A stretch of 64,000 nucleotides of DNA from Odontocerum albicorne (Eukaryota > Arthropoda > Insecta > Trichoptera > Odontoceridae), in assembly GCA_949825065.1 (NCBI GenBank), contig OX463838.1, forward strand, positions 6,736,251-6,800,250, written 5' to 3'. The position numbers and the translations under genes were made by a program. This document shows positions 45,136-57,344 of this stretch, piece after piece. Within the stretch, counting starts at the first letter, position 1, and every line of letters starts with the position of its first letter. The notes under the pieces are model-generated. The model had not been told where the DNA came from and ran no database searches. It saw only the letters and a program-made list of their open reading frames with translations.

Positions 45136-47084
45136 TTACGACACATTTCTCGTGCTTCTTTCTTTCTCATTTCTTCTCTTTCTTCTCTTTCAAAAATCAG
45201 CTTGGTCCAACAAAACTTTTCTCGGTCAGCCTCTACAGCGACCCACACTCATGCTTGCATTCTAAATTTGTTTACTGAGTAAATTGTTACATATCCGTTA
45301 AACATATGCAAATCACGTTATCAGGACTATTTTTATACTACTTGTCACCTTCGTGTTTAGCTCACATTTCAACATTTTATATCTTATTTTGTCATACATT
45401 TGGCACACATATAAGCGTACCGGACGAAAATATCGTTATCTCCATAGACCTTTTTGACCATCTTCAGGACAGCTTTTAAAAGAAATTCCAATTTTTTTCT
45501 CGTTGTGTTTAAAAGAAAGGGATATTTTCCAGATAAAAATATATTTAAAATAATTTCACAAGAATTATAAAAACAAAATTATCGTTCCATGTTTCCTAGG
45601 TATTTCTCTGGTAAACTTACTCTTTTATTAATATCTTATCATTTTCAAATAACCAGATAAGAAAAACTATTCCTTAGCTCACTAATAACTCACTTTTTAG
45701 TCTCACTAATAGAATATGAAGATTTTTCAGTAAATAAAAAAGTTTAAAAACGTCACAAAAACAAATGACGCAAGACAAAAAAAGACGACAGAATAAAATG
45801 AAGCCTGCAAAGTTATGGACTTCGTAAATGTGTTGCTTTAAGTAGAAACCTTGTCATTTCAGGAGGGTTTCTGAATTATTCTGCGAGTTAAAATATCCAG
45901 AAAACTAACTTGCCACTTTTCTCCTTCGCCACCATTAATTGTGGAGGCTTTGCCGCTCTTTGTACCTTTAAATTAGCCCTGACCAATTTCGTGCGTATCT
46001 TTCATGGAAATTATCCACTTTTATTTTCACTACGTCACTTATCAACGTGAAACATTTTTATTTACTTCAAGTGCGGATTTTGTGGGAAAAAAAACAACAC
46101 CCAAATTTTATGTAATTTTTTTTGCGTCAGAGATTAACGTTTTAATTCTGAGAATGTTTAGAACACATTTTGTATGGTTGGCGTTAAAAAAATAGATTCA
46201 ACATTCAAAGATATATTTAAAAAAAATGTGTTTTAAATAATTTATTAAACACAAGTTACAATCAAATTATTTTATTGTATTGTAACTGATGTTAAATAAT
46301 TTAATTTGTCCTAATTAAATTATCATTAAAAAATTTAATTCGCTAAAGTTTATAAGTACATAACAGTGCCGTAAGTTTTTCTTAGCAAAGATAAAAAATA
46401 AATAAATTACTTTGTTATTTAACTGATTACTAAAAAGTTTAATATTTAAGTGATTTCTTATACAGAGTTTTACCACATTAAAGTAAAAAACTTTGATTTG
46501 AAATAATAAATTAGGCCCTGTTATGTCAATTTTAAATCAAGACTGAAATTGTGTGCATTTCTAAAGGGAACATTAAGAAATTATTTGCTTAATAAAATAA
46601 TTGATGATTTTAATGGACTTACAAAATTAAAACAAAAGACATAACTTTGAAACAAAAGCGTTTCTGAAAAGGGTTTTTTTACGTTTCGTTATGATGAAAT
46701 AATTAAGTGAATCAAACGGTCACAAAATGGCAAACTTTATCAAATAAAAACATATCAATGAGCAAAAAAAACAAATCAATAAATGTATTAAGGTTATCAA
46801 GAAAATACCTTTTGTATAAATATTGAAATCATTCAAACACATACGTATACGTAGCAATGTTTTGGCTCTCCAAATAGGTTAAATGGCATTGTATACTATT
46901 TCCTTGTGTATTTTTACGTCAAAATATTGAATGAAATTTGTTTTCTAGTTAATCGAAACACAGCTGTTAACTCAAACCTGCCAAAAAAAAAGATAATAAC
47001 AGCGTATCAATACCAACATTGACATATATGAGTGAATCATTAACGTGAAAATTTAATGAAATAATAATATCATAAATATAGGTT
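45136..47084. other. Long AT-rich stretch, no feature recognised
   Basis: No repeats or coding blocks shared with other parts of the window were noticed. Confidence 0.5.
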
Positions 47085-47300
47085 TCTTGATAGCAACAAA
47101 GTATGTACATAATATATTTAAATACACTTCAAAAACACATAAATTGCAGAAACTACATTAAAGAATAAAGCTATCAAAAAGTCTGAGCTCATCTAATAAC
47201 ATCCCTTCGGCCAAGTTACACCCCACCAATATAGGGCGAGCCCAGTCACGGGGACATCAGATGTTTTTCAGCCCACACCCTTGTACATGAAGAATAAGAA
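47085..47300 (-). repeat. Inverse copy of the 42190-42410 repeat
   Basis: It contains aacatcccttcggccaagtt, acaccccaccaatatagggc and acatcagatgtttttcagcc, the inverse of the plus-strand sequence at about 42200-42290. Confidence 0.75.
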
Positions 47301-47559
47301 GAAAAAAAATAGATGGCAGAAAAAAAATGAGATAAAAGCATGCGGTGGAGATAAATGCACTGAGAAAATGGTTTTTGAACTTTGAAAAAGGAAGTGACGT
47401 CTGAAAAACGGGTTTTTTAATGCGTTACAGAGTAATAAATATAATGATTAAATATGTGAGCTTCATTTGAAAAGCTCACGTTGACGGGGTAAGGGATGAA
47501 TGTGGACTTAAGACGGTCGTGTTGAGTCAGATGAAAACGGGCTGTTTTTTAAGGTAAGG

Positions 47560-47987
47560 CCTAAAAGAACGAATGTATGAAGAAAGGATTATAATATATA
47601 GTACAAACGTGAGTAGAAGGTAGGCCAATAAAAGTAAAGTTGAACCAAGTGAATAGAATTTTAAAATTAAAAAATAAGAAAAGATTCATACATATGGATG
47701 ACAATAAGTATGTAGTAAAAAAATTCATAACTCTGTCCCCGGTGCATGACCAATGGTATATCAATGCTTTTAAGCACTGATATTGAACATCTAAAAGAGG
47801 GAATTAAGAGAAACAAATGTATGAAGAAAGAATTATAAACAAATATATAGTACAAACGAGAGAAGAAGAAAGATCAAGGAAAGTAAAGTTGGACCAAGTG
47901 AAAGGAATTTTTAAATTAAAAAACAAGAGGAGATTCATAGATATGGATGACAATAAGTATGTTGTAAAAGAAATTTCATAACTCGGC
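47560..47987 (+). mobile_element. LINE family C 3' fragment, tandemly duplicated
   Basis: The block gaatgtatgaagaaaggatt ... gatggatgacaataagtatg at 47573-47712 recurs at 47816-47958, a period of about 240 bases. Content (agtaaagttgaaccaagtga) is family C 3' coding remnant. The second unit abuts the mariner at 47988. Confidence 0.6.
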
Positions 47988-48510
47988 GCCGAAGTTCTGG
48001 ACTTTTGCAATTGATTTAAGATGGTGGTATACAGTCATGTGACTACAATTCATCTGTTCAACCATTTCTACGGTGATTTGAAGGGGATCTTCATGAATAT
48101 TATGGTTAAAGCGGTCCTTATCGAAGTCCACTGGTCGTCCAAAACGTTCCATGTCTTTCAGGTCGAAATTACCGTCTTTGAAACGCAAAAACCATTGACG
48201 AGCTGTCCTTTCATTCATAGCATCTTCACCGTGCACTTCGCAAATATCGCGAGCAGCTTTGGCAGTTTTATTCTCTCGATTGAACGCAAACAGAAGAAGG
48301 CGTCGAAAATGCTCACTTTCGTCTACTTAACATTCAATTTTGAAGGCTTGTTATCAAATAAAATAATACATGTAACGTAAAAGTAAACACAATATATTGT
48401 AGAGCAGAAAATTTTCTTATGAATGACGTATAACATTAACCATTTTGTTTTTGGTGCTCATTTTTAATTTGAAAAAAAAAAACGGACACAACTTATGTTA
48501 ACACCCAATA
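47988..48510 (-). mobile_element. mariner M1, copy 2, truncated at its 3' end
   Basis: The inverted end gtattgggtgttaacataag and the 5' UTR match 25122-25692. In the minus-strand coding region the start is ATT and the fourth codon is TAA, where copy 1 has ATG and CAA. The frame then continues through NERTARQWFLRFKDGNFDLK, GRPVDF, and further than copy 1 into VEMVEQMNCSHMTVYHHLKS before LINE sequence begins. The catalytic domain is absent. Confidence 0.85.
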
Positions 48511-49299
48511 CTTTTAACATTACAAAATCCAACGAAGAAATAAACACGCAAATAATATGGAAGTGGAAAAAATTTACACGGTCTTATTTATTTTTCCCTT
48601 TGACCCTTATCTGAATGTGCTGAAAAATTGTTTGATATATAATATGACATTTAAATAGGATCCATTGTCTATTTATAAAGCCCTTTTATTATATCTCGTG
48701 AAGTGTCCGTCCCACAGACCTCCATCCAGAGTCCCATATATATCCCGTGATGGATGGGGGGAATCCCTTATCATATGCTTACATGTGGTTAATTGCCTGT
48801 CTCACAGAATTTTAATTGTCTCCCCATCTCAAATTTGACAATCTCAATTAGAGGAGGTCGAAAAAGGAGATATAGATCCCTTGAAATTCATAAAAATGTA
48901 ATGTGCGGTGTTAAAACTTGACTCGTACATATATCATGAATAATTTGGGACAACCCATGTATTCTGGTTCACGCCATAGAATTTATTTTCACGTGAGACT
49001 TTTCATTCGTATTTTTAATATACCCAGTACATTTTTAATAACTATAATTTCAAACCAAGAATTAAAGCGGAATAAATGCATATATTTTTTTCACAGATAG
49101 AAAAACACACATACATATATCATTACACCAGAGATTCCTTTAGTGATACAAATATTTCGCCTTTTCAAAATGTTTGCATTTTTTCGTACAATTTATTCCT
49201 TTCAATCATATTTTTTTAATCTTACTTTACCAGCAGCGCATATTTAATTTGTAAGTTAAAAAATTACGTGTTTAAAAAAAATATCTAAAACATTTATCT
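48511..49299. other. No feature recognised
   Basis: AT-rich. The 48690-48860 stretch (cgtgatggatggggggaatc) is more balanced but unassigned. Confidence 0.4.
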
Positions 49300-49440
49300 A
49301 TACTTGGCTTATCTTTCAACCCTTAGGTAGTGGTTTCGATTCCTGTTAAAACAAATATTTAAAAAAAGGGTTCCAGATGGATTTTTTGTCGGCAATAAAG
49401 AAAGTATAATGCAATACAATCAATGTATGTTCTAATTATT
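49300..49440 (+). mobile_element. SINE1, degraded
   Basis: gtagtggtttcgattcctgt (box B region), agggttccagatggat and gcaataaagaaagtataatg, then caatacaat, follow SINE1 order. The middle is deleted. Confidence 0.6.
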
Positions 49441-49529
49441 CTTCTCAATAAACTTTAACTCTTTAAGAAACATTTTTAGTTTATATACAAAATTAACGCA
49501 AATTAAATAAGTGTTTTAACTGTGGCAAC

Positions 49530-49690
49530 TATCCTGAACTTGTCAGTTAAACGTTTGTCTACCGCTCGAAGGGTTCGGGTTCGATATTCGATTTTTCTTT
49601 AAAAAACCTCACAGTTTGATATATTTTTTTACACAAGTACTTTTAACATATTTCTATTTGGCTCAAAGAAGTTGCCTCGTGTATTTTTTA
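49530..49690 (+). mobile_element. SINE1, degraded
   Basis: gtcagttaaacgtttgtct, then gggttcgggttcgatattc (box B region), then cacagtttgatat and aacatatttctatttggct with agaagttgcc, follow SINE1 order. Confidence 0.55.
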
Positions 49691-49860
49691 TTTTGGGTTA
49701 TTTATTACTGCCTCAGACCCATTGGCGACCCTTTTTCCTCGGGAGAAATCTTTCAAATTGATGTTTCGTCTAGTTTCTTCTTAAAAAGAGCCTTTTTATT
49801 TGTAAATTTATTGTTCGTTAAGTAAAATTTATCTTTGTCATTTTATCGTACATCTTTAGA
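49691..49860. repeat. Dispersed repeat shared with 30866-31030
   Basis: Same blocks: ctcagacccattggcgaccc, tttttcctcgggagaaatct, tttattgttcgttaagtaaa. Confidence 0.7.
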
Positions 49861-50059
49861 TGATCTCAACGACCTTTAATATAATAATCATCATATAATG
49901 ACTTTTTACGTAGCACAGTTCGAGAATAGTGACTCTTGAGGAGTTCTCTTACTTGGGAATTGAACCAACTTTCTTTGTCAGATTAAAAATAATACGAAAT
50001 AAATATATTTAAGTTGAAAACAATGATAGAAAGGTACTTGTTGCGGGCATAAGTTTAAG

Positions 50060-50235
50060 TGCTTTTCTGAATCTGCATATGTTAAGCAAAACATATTTGG
50101 TAAGAAAACCGTGAAAAACTTACCAAGAGACAACGAAATACAAAGTAATCTTTGCAAATCTTCCGATATCTGATAGTGACACACTCGGCTTTACGAGTAG
50201 TGTAGTGTATGATTGTAGCATTCATATATAATCAT
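50060..50235. repeat. Dispersed repeat, copy 2 of 3
   Basis: gcatatgttaagcaaaacat, ggtaagaaaaccgtgaaaa, taccaagagacaacga, tctgatagtgacacac. Shared with 21900-21975 and 61128-61265. Confidence 0.65.
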
Positions 50236-50786
50236 AAATTTAGATAAGGCTTCTAAAAAAGGGTTATCTTCAAGTGCTTCCTAAAGTTTAACGAATATTA
50301 CTTTGTCTTTAACTCAAGTTTCGGGTTCGATTCTAGACAGCTATGTTACGTAAAAGAAAATATTCCTTGTCTTGTATACTTTTATTTCACGATTATTTGT
50401 TTGCTTAGAACCATAGCCTTTGTGGAAATCAGCCCACATGTTATACAGCATAAAATAATATAATAAGATATTTTAAGAAATTGGTTAAGGAGAATTTTAT
50501 ATCGATGAATATTTATTGTATATGAGATTTGGGGTTAGATGTTTTTTTTCCATATTTTACGGTCCAAATTTTACCCTCACCGCATTTTTTCTATAACAAA
50601 ATAAATTACTGTGATAATAATAACGCAAATGTGAAGAGCTCGTCAAGTTTTATTAGTCAAGGGTATTTAGGTTATTTTTATATGCTTTCAATAAAAATAT
50701 CTTGTCTTACTAACGTCAAAATTTTCCTCCATGGAGAAATATAAATACTCCTCCATGGAGAAAAAAAAAAAAGTTTTCTATTTATT
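50236..50786. other. Mostly unassigned
   Basis: tttcgggttcgattctagac at about 50319 may be another SINE1 head. ctccatggag occurs twice at 50730 and 50752. Confidence 0.35.
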
Positions 50787-50876
50787 ACTGTCGTCATACC
50801 ATCAACTGTCGTCATACCCTCAAATTTCATCATACCCCAACTTTCGTCATACCCTCAACTGTCGTCATACCCTCAA
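50787..50876. repeat. 18-bp tandem repeat, five units
   Basis: Units of ctgtcgtcataccctcaa with one to four changes; one unit is 17 bases. Confidence 0.9.
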
Positions 50877-50884
50877 ACAAAACT

Positions 50885-51010
50885 TCCTTGATTTAATTGG
50901 TAACAAACTTGTCTTCCTACATAAGGATATCTTGCTTGTTGGCTGGAAGATATTGCCACATGGTAGTAAACTAGCCATTTTTACTGTGTACAAGAACGGT
51001 GCAATATAAT
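50885..51010 (+). mobile_element. SINE1, internally deleted
   Basis: The head ttgatttaattggtaacaaa then cttgtcttcctac joins directly to the tail gcttgttggctggaagatat, tgccacatggtagtaaact. Box B and the body are missing. Confidence 0.65.
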
Positions 51011-51153
51011 AAATTTATTTATTCTTTCCCATTGTACTCTCCAATTTTTCCAAATCGGTGACTAGGATATATTGAAGATAACTGCAGCCAACGATTGTGT
51101 TTGTTTTGGATACTCTTAGGTACGAAACCTGCGATTCACCATTACACGTGTTG

Positions 51154-51656
51154 TTAGCCTTTCCCTTCCTGTGCTAAAAAAATCCGCGCTTTCCGGTGCT
51201 GTGTTCAATACACATGTAAAAAAGAGCGATTTAAAATCGGAAAAATAAGAATATTCAGATGCCTTAGAGCTACTGAGAGCTAAGACAGGACTCGGTCTCG
51301 GACTGTTATACCTTGAAGGAAGAAACACAATTGCGAACTGATATTGTATTTCTTGCGTTCCCATATACCGAAGTAGAGTAAGAGTGAGACGTGAATAGCG
51401 TCGTTTCTTCACCCGTAGTGTTATTTTAGAATGAATATACCTACGTCACACACTGGCACACGTTTAATTGAATTTGTAAATTTATTCCCGATTTTCGCAA
51501 AATATATCTGATGTGGCCGATAAGTGCTAATTATTATTAATATTATTTTTTCATTCAATGCGGTAATTTATAACGGAGGAACACCTAAAATATGAAGCCA
51601 GTGTTTATTATACTTATAGAGATATTAAAGTCACATCACAGGGAAGGAAGGGTTAA
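51154..51656. mobile_element. piggyBac-like MITE, family PB1, copy C
   Basis: The left end TTAGCCTTTCCCTTCCTGTG (TTAA mutated to TTAG) and right end CAGGGAAGGAAGGGTTAA, with TTAA at 51653-51656. It is shorter than copy A by internal deletion around 51250. Confidence 0.8.
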
Positions 51657-52678
51657 CACTACCACTAAAGAAGATAAACAACATTCCACACGTACTTTTT
51701 TATTTTAATTTTAAACAATTGGAATTCAGACCCGAGCCCCCGGGCGGAGGTCAACTATACTTTCTATACGATAGGGGTTGGCAATATAAAAACAAAGCAA
51801 ACAAATCTTTTCTAAATAATATTGTATTTAAAACATTTTTTCATACTTTGTTTCGTAAAGCTTTCCACTTTTTACTTTTTTTCGAAGTCCAAAATTTCCA
51901 CATATTATTTTCAAAGTCGCTAACCCCTTTCAATTTTTTGTTGATTATGAACTAAAAACCTTCTAAATATTTCAATTGTATTCAAGGAAAATGTCTACAA
52001 ACATTTTTATACATTTGTTTGCGAAACTTAACGGAATTCGTTTTTCACAAAGCTCATGACAAACATTGGAAAACATTATTTTGAAATTCGATAACCCTCC
52101 TCCCTTATTGGTAAATTGTGAACGTAACACCTTATTAATATTCAAATTGAAATTAGAAAATTCATATCAATTCTATATTCCGCTATTAACAAAATTTATT
52201 AACAGTAAATTGGAAATTATTATGAAAGGGGATTATGATCAAATCAAACAGCTTTGTCCTGCAAATTACACGCCTTTGTCAAAATAGCTTACTGAATTGA
52301 AACCAAATACTTGACAAAATGAAATATAAACTAAACTTCCTTAATTCTGGACAACTGTTTGGTAAAACCTTTCAATTTTGCTTCGAATATTGTAATCATG
52401 GATCAAATATAAAATAAATTAAATTTCAATTATATTTTAAGAGGCGTTATTTCCTTGATTATTGAAGATTTTGAGTATGGGTTAAATTAGCGATATAAAA
52501 ATTGAACAAAAATTGTCTATTCAAATGTATTTATAAATAATGTTACCGCAGATATATTTGATCGTTTTCTTTGGAAAATATTTGTGTATAATATTAAAAA
52601 TAAAATCTTAGTCAAATAACATTAGAATTTTCTACATTTCCTTACATAAGTGAAGCGATCGTGAAATTTGTGGGAAAG
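51657..52678. other. No feature recognised
   Basis: AT-rich; frames at 51719-51955 and 52066-52287 show no family motif. Confidence 0.45.
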
Positions 52679-52962
52679 ATTAATGAACTGTGCTGAAAGT
52701 TGCCTATAAATTTCGATAGACCGAACATTTTGTGCATTCAGAAAACAAATGACACTACGCACTTCACATTTGGCGGGATTTTCGATGGACGCAGCCATTT
52801 CGAAAGATTACAGAACAAAATGCACGACCGTTCAGCAACTAAACTCGACTCGCACTGAAGCGAGGGAAGGAGCTAACTGGCGCGCATACGATCGCGGCGG
52901 TGGGGATTGGCGCAAAGCGTGATGCGCAATGGTTCTTTACTTTATGGACGTGCCTAGTACAT
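52679..52962 (-). mobile_element. mariner M3, 5' end and transposase N-terminus
   Basis: A minus-strand ATG at 52798 begins MAASIENPAKCEVRSVICFL, then NVRSIEIYRQLSAQFIN, an N-terminal mariner helix-turn-helix of a type different from M1 and M2. Upstream lies a GC-rich leader and a terminus tactaggcacgtccataaag at 52960-52941, of mariner type. Coding similarity stops after about 37 residues and no opposite terminus was found, so it is a fragment. Confidence 0.75.
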
Positions 52963-53419
52963 ATACGATATACTCGTATTTAAAAACTGTAAATTACACA
53001 TAACAAATTATCAATTTTTACTATAAAAGGTGAATACATTTTTTGCAAAATCCCCAGTCTTACAAAAAAAAAATTCCTCAATACTTGATAATGTGCTGTG
53101 AGATATGTTTATTTCCATGCAATATGGGAAACATTAATTGAGAAGTAAAATAATCCCAATTGAAGATTTTGTACTAAACAAAAAGCTTTTTTTCAATAAG
53201 ATAATGTACTCGTAAATGCAGCACCAAATTAAATGTTATGTAAATACTTTTGTTATTTTAATTAATATTATTCAATTTAAACAAAGGATTTGAAATCCTT
53301 ACATTTAACAATCTTGTTTTAAAAAGTTTATTCAAATTTTGCTTAATATTATAAAAATAATACATTATTACAATCTAAAGAAAAATAATGAGACATTAGA
53401 AAAATTATATGACAATCGC
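52963..53419. other. No feature recognised
   Basis: AT-rich; TACTCGTA at 52971 and 53207. Confidence 0.4.
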
Positions 53420-53625
53420 AATCTCTGGCGACCTCCGTCGACTGTATTCCCACTCAAATGTTGCAGATTATTATTTCTACTGAAACCTTTATTAAAAAAA
53501 AAAGATTCCTGTCCGATTACCACTTAAGGCTTCTTTAACATCTTTCTAGTTTGTTAGTAGAGATTGCCACATAGCAATAAGCTCACCAGATTGTTTCTGT
53601 ATACAATGAAAGTATTAAAAAAAAT
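53420..53625 (+). mobile_element. SINE1, diverged
   Basis: After a decayed head: gattcctgtccgattaccac, ttaaggcttctttaacatct, ttctagtttgttagtagaga, ttgccacatagcaataagct, acaatgaaagtatt. Body and tail order as at 11990-12110. Confidence 0.75.
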
Positions 53626-54150
53626 CAGCGAAAAACATACAATTTTCTGCACAATATTTCTCTTTGAAATCAAATTTAACAAATATAATTGCAGTAAAAC
53701 GTAAAATGCCACATGTTTTAAACTTAAATAACACCCTCATTTAAACTAATGATATGAATTTAAAAAAAAAACATCTTTTCTTTCACAGCTTTATTGTCCT
53801 CAAAATATATGTTAAGGAATATTATGTTTGAAGTGGTGGACAAATTGTTCAAAACGAAATGGTCAATGGAAAGGGGCACATTGTATAAAGAGGCCTACCA
53901 TTAATTTTGAGATGAAAACATAAGTATGGAATCACAAGGCGATGCTGGGCATTTGTACAAACATTTCTTTGAAAACAGCATTAACTTGAACAAAAAGAAT
54001 AAATCGTTTGTCATAGGTTATTCAAAAAATTATTCGTGTGCCCGGAGTTAAATGTTTTTCTTAACTAAATTCTTAATAAAACAGATCACACCTTAAATTA
54101 TATGAAATATAAACGTAATTCAATATTATATTTATTTTATCTCTTTTCCA
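53626..54150. other. No feature recognised
   Basis: AT-rich unique-looking sequence. Confidence 0.4.
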
Positions 54151-54163
54151 TTGAATATTTCAT

Positions 54164-54750
54164 CCATAGCGATGGAGGGTGTGCAGCAGACGTAACACAT
54201 AGAATTAGTGGCGGATGGATGAAATTAAGATCAGTGACGGGAGTTCTATGTTATCCGAAAATGCCAGTAAAGTTAAAAGGAAAAGTATACCAAACGATTG
54301 TCAGACCCGCATTCATCTATGGCCCCAAATGCTGGACAATGTATAACTCTTACTCTAGGCAACTAGAAACTGCTGAAATGCGCGTGCTAAGATGGTCAGC
54401 TGGTGTGTCCCTAAGAGACAAAATAAAAAGCTCACGCATTCGTGGAACCCAAGGTGTTACAGACATCAACAGCAAGATGGAGGAGAAGCGATTAAGATGG
54501 TATGGGCACGTTGGACGCAAAGCACCCGATCACATTGTGAACCAGGCAATCTCCATGGATATTCCTCGAATAACAACCAGAGGAAGACCAAAGAATTTAT
54601 GCGTGGTGCAAAAAGATTACCTGATGCAGAGGTACGGTCTGGGGGACGTAGTCCGGGACAGAAGAGCATACAACCTGAGGACGAGGAAAGCTGACCCCAA
54701 CAATCTTCGCAGACAGTGAGTTGGGATGGAACCAGGGAGAAGAAGAAGAA
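54164..54750 (+). mobile_element. 5'-truncated LINE (family B), clean insertion
   Basis: TTGAATATTTCAT occurs on both sides (54151-54163 and 54751-54763), a 13-base target duplication. The open frame continues from flanking DNA into the LINE at about codon 21 and ends at 54719. It carries SDGGCAADVTHRISGGWMKL, RPAFIYGPKCWT, MRVLRWSAGVSLRDKIKSSR, LRWYGHVGRKAP, TTRGRPKN and LRTRKADPNNLRRQ. This is the C-terminal domain after the reverse transcriptase core. The 3' end is GAAGAAGAA. The first 20 or so residues of the frame belong to the target site. Intact frame and exact duplication suggest a younger copy than 2572-3302. Confidence 0.92.
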
Positions 54751-54763
54751 TTGAATATTTCAT

Positions 54764-55455
54764 TGTATTTCATATAATCTATAAAGTATATTGTCAGGTG
54801 ATCAGGCTAATTATACACTAGTAACCCACATCAATATCAAAAATTACATACTTTTTTTCCTTTTTACAGTTATATTACCTAATATATCATAATATTATTG
54901 CAACTGATTTTCCAGCAAAGATTAATTGTTTCAGAAAATTTCAGAATTTCCAAATATCGATTGAAAAAAATACGAGATCTCTTTTTAGCTTAAAAAATTG
55001 AGAATTTCATTTGAAAGAAATGTGCTAATATAACATTTTCTAAATATCGATTGAAAATAATACGAGATCTCTTTTAAGCTTTAGAATTAGCAGAATCTCA
55101 TTTGAAAGAAATATGTGAGAAAAATAAATGGGTAAAATACAGCATTTATTTAAATATACGAGTACATATAAAACTAGACGAAGACAATAAACACTAAAAA
55201 TATTTTAAAAAACAATTTTAATATACTTTTTAGAGCTATGTATTCTGAGGCCATCGTTTTGAGTACTTCAAAGCCTTTATGCACAAAAAATATTTTGTAA
55301 AAATAATAAAGGAAACAACTGAACTTAGTTTCAAATAAATTGATCTTCTGAGTCAATTAAATGTTTTTTTTTTTCTCACTGTGTAAAGTTTAGCAATATA
55401 ATGATTGAAAAAATATCAAGGACCTATAAAGCATGAATTATATCACCCCAAGCAC
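54764..55455. other. Short duplicated phrase, otherwise unassigned
   Basis: atatcgattgaaaa then tacgagatctcttttagct at 54954-54990 recurs at 55039-55080, a period of about 87 bases. Confidence 0.5.
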
Positions 55456-55458
55456 TAA

Positions 55459-55980
55459 GGCCGAGGCCACACAGGTAGGAGCCTCGCTTGGTGCTTAGAG
55501 CTACGCTGCGAGGTAGGCTACATATCCTGGCGAATCAACGCACCGCATACTATCGCAATGGCCATACTGGTCGCTTCGCGCCACGGTACATGCCGATTAG
55601 TCACCAAGTGAATCTCCTAGCGAACAGAGGTGTTGGTTAATTTTATTGTGTCACCGTGATTTTACAAGATGGCGGAAGTCTTAATAACAGCTGTGTATAA
55701 AAGAGAACCTTTGTGGAACCGATCGAGCAAATTATACAAAAATGTACCTGTAATAAAATCACTTTGGAATGAAGTTGCACAGGAAGTAAATAAATATGGT
55801 TAGTTGAAATTAAATTGGTTAGTTTTGAGAGTGGCATCGTTTGTTGACTCAACCCCTCCCAAATTTCAAATGAGTTTGTGCAAATCACTTTGGTGTGGCC
55901 CAGCATGAAGTCACCTAGTATATGAGTCACATAAAACCTAGCTTAGCATCTGGCGAAGCACTTTGGTGTGGTCTCGGCCT
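55459..55980 (+). mobile_element. Non-autonomous Harbinger-like element encoding a MADF fragment
   Basis: The ends GGCCGAGGCCACAC and the inverse GGCCGAGACCACAC are inverted repeats. TAA flanks both sides (55456-55458 and 55981-55983), fitting the TWA targets of PIF/Harbinger elements. Subterminal copies of cactttggtgtgg lie at 55888 and 55961. A MADF-type coding piece is inside. At 522 bp there is no room for a transposase. Confidence 0.7.
55669..55803 (+). CDS. MADF-domain fragment, 44 residues
   Basis: The frame opens MAEVLITAVYKREPLWNRSS, continues KLYKNVPVIKSLWNEVAQEV, and ends NKYG-stop. The pattern LI.AV..R..LW...S..YKN......W.E.A.E. is the first half of the MADF (Myb/SANT-like, Adf-1 type) DNA-binding domain. 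Harbinger elements characteristically carry a Myb-like or MADF accessory gene beside the transposase. The codon before the stop overlaps G|GTTAGT, a possible splice donor, so this may be a former first exon. ATG context is AAG-ATG-G. Expression is unknown. Confidence 0.65.
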   Translation: MAEVLITAVYKREPLWNRSSKLYKNVPVIKSLWNEVAQEVNKYG

Positions 55981-56614
55981 TAACCCTTCCCTTACGGTGA
56001 TAAAAATGAAACGCGTGTTCCGGTGTTGGGTAGTGAGAACGCGATCAAAAATTAGCGATTTTAAATCGGTAAAATAAGAACATTCGTAGATAATCCCCTT
56101 AATTAATTATAATTTTAGTTAAAAATTATAATAATTGAGATTTATTTGCTGAAAACATTAAAAAACCATCTGGTAACGCTCACGGAACGGGCGTAGATCT
56201 AGTCTCGTTGCCAGCTCAACAGCTACTGCGGCGCGGCAGGGTTGGTGGCTAACTCGGGCGTGGCTTACACTTTCGAGGTTGAGACAATTGCGCTCCTCGC
56301 TATTCAGTGACGTATGCAAAAGTGAGACGCAAATATAGTGTCGCGTTTCCCGCATACTTTTCACCTATCGTCAAGACCCAAGATCGAGGCACTCACAGCG
56401 TTTAAATGCGAATTTGTTTCCGATATTCACGAAATACTTACGATGTAGTTGATAAATTCTGATTATTATTAATATTATTTTTTAAATCAATGCGTAAATA
56501 TATTATGGAGGAATACCTAAAATCTTAACCTTGTATTTATTATTTTTATAGAGATATTGATGGTTATTGGAAGCAACGTGTAGAAGATACCCAACACAGG
56601 GAAGGAAAGGTTAA
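55980..56614. mobile_element. piggyBac-like MITE, family PB2, copy 2
   Basis: TTAACCCTTCCCTTACGGTG to CAGGGAAGGAAAGGTTAA, with TTAA at 55980-55983 and 56611-56614. It is colinear with 29905-30528. Its left TTAA consists of the last T of the Harbinger-like element plus that element's TAA target copy. Confidence 0.85.
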
Positions 56615-57344
56615 AGAATTTATTTTTCGTAGCTTAAAAAATTTTGCAACGCAAATTTCCTAATGATTGAAAATAGTGAGTATCGTTGATAGTTTCGCGA
56701 TAAATTACAATACCACGAAGAATTTAAATCGAATGATAGCGTAAATACTCAATACCAATTAATTAAAGTCTGTCTATTATTCCCGCCCAATTAGTTTCTA
56801 TTCAAAATGAATAGCCTTGTTCCGGGATTACGAGCCTACGCATCGGTATAATTTATCACAATACCGTTTTCAAAATTGTTAAAAAACAATTAATAAAATT
56901 TGTTCGAAGAGTTTCTTGGCTATTGGTTTTTTTTTTAAATAGTTTTCGTTTATTTTGCTATATTTTCATAATTTGGAAATTGGTCTACGTTTCAAAACCA
57001 TTGCAGACTTCATTCTCTGGTTAAGGAATTCTTCGTTAAAATATAACACGTTTTTACTGTTATCTTATCGTAACGGAAACTGCAGATGTATGATCCTTTC
57101 ACTACAGTTGAGGAAAAAGCAAGTAATCATCTGTTGTACAGCTTTATCTGTAACGGAGCAGTCATGTTTATGGTTGTCTCTGTTTAAATTATAAGGAAAG
57201 GTGATTAGAAAAGTGCCCAAACATATATGATAGAGGTACCGTGACTAAAGAGGTGTTACTTTGTGAGAGTAAGAAACAAGACCATGAACAGTGGTTTTAA
57301 ATCCGAAGACTCATTCAATGATGCTAAAGATTATGTTCGAAATC
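56615..57344. other. No feature recognised
   Basis: AT-rich; a 79-residue frame at 56955-57194 has no motif. Confidence 0.4.

Noticed and set aside
45136..47084. Possible origin, scaffold attachment or promoter in the long AT-rich stretch
   Set aside because: Only base composition supports it; no specific motif cluster was seen.
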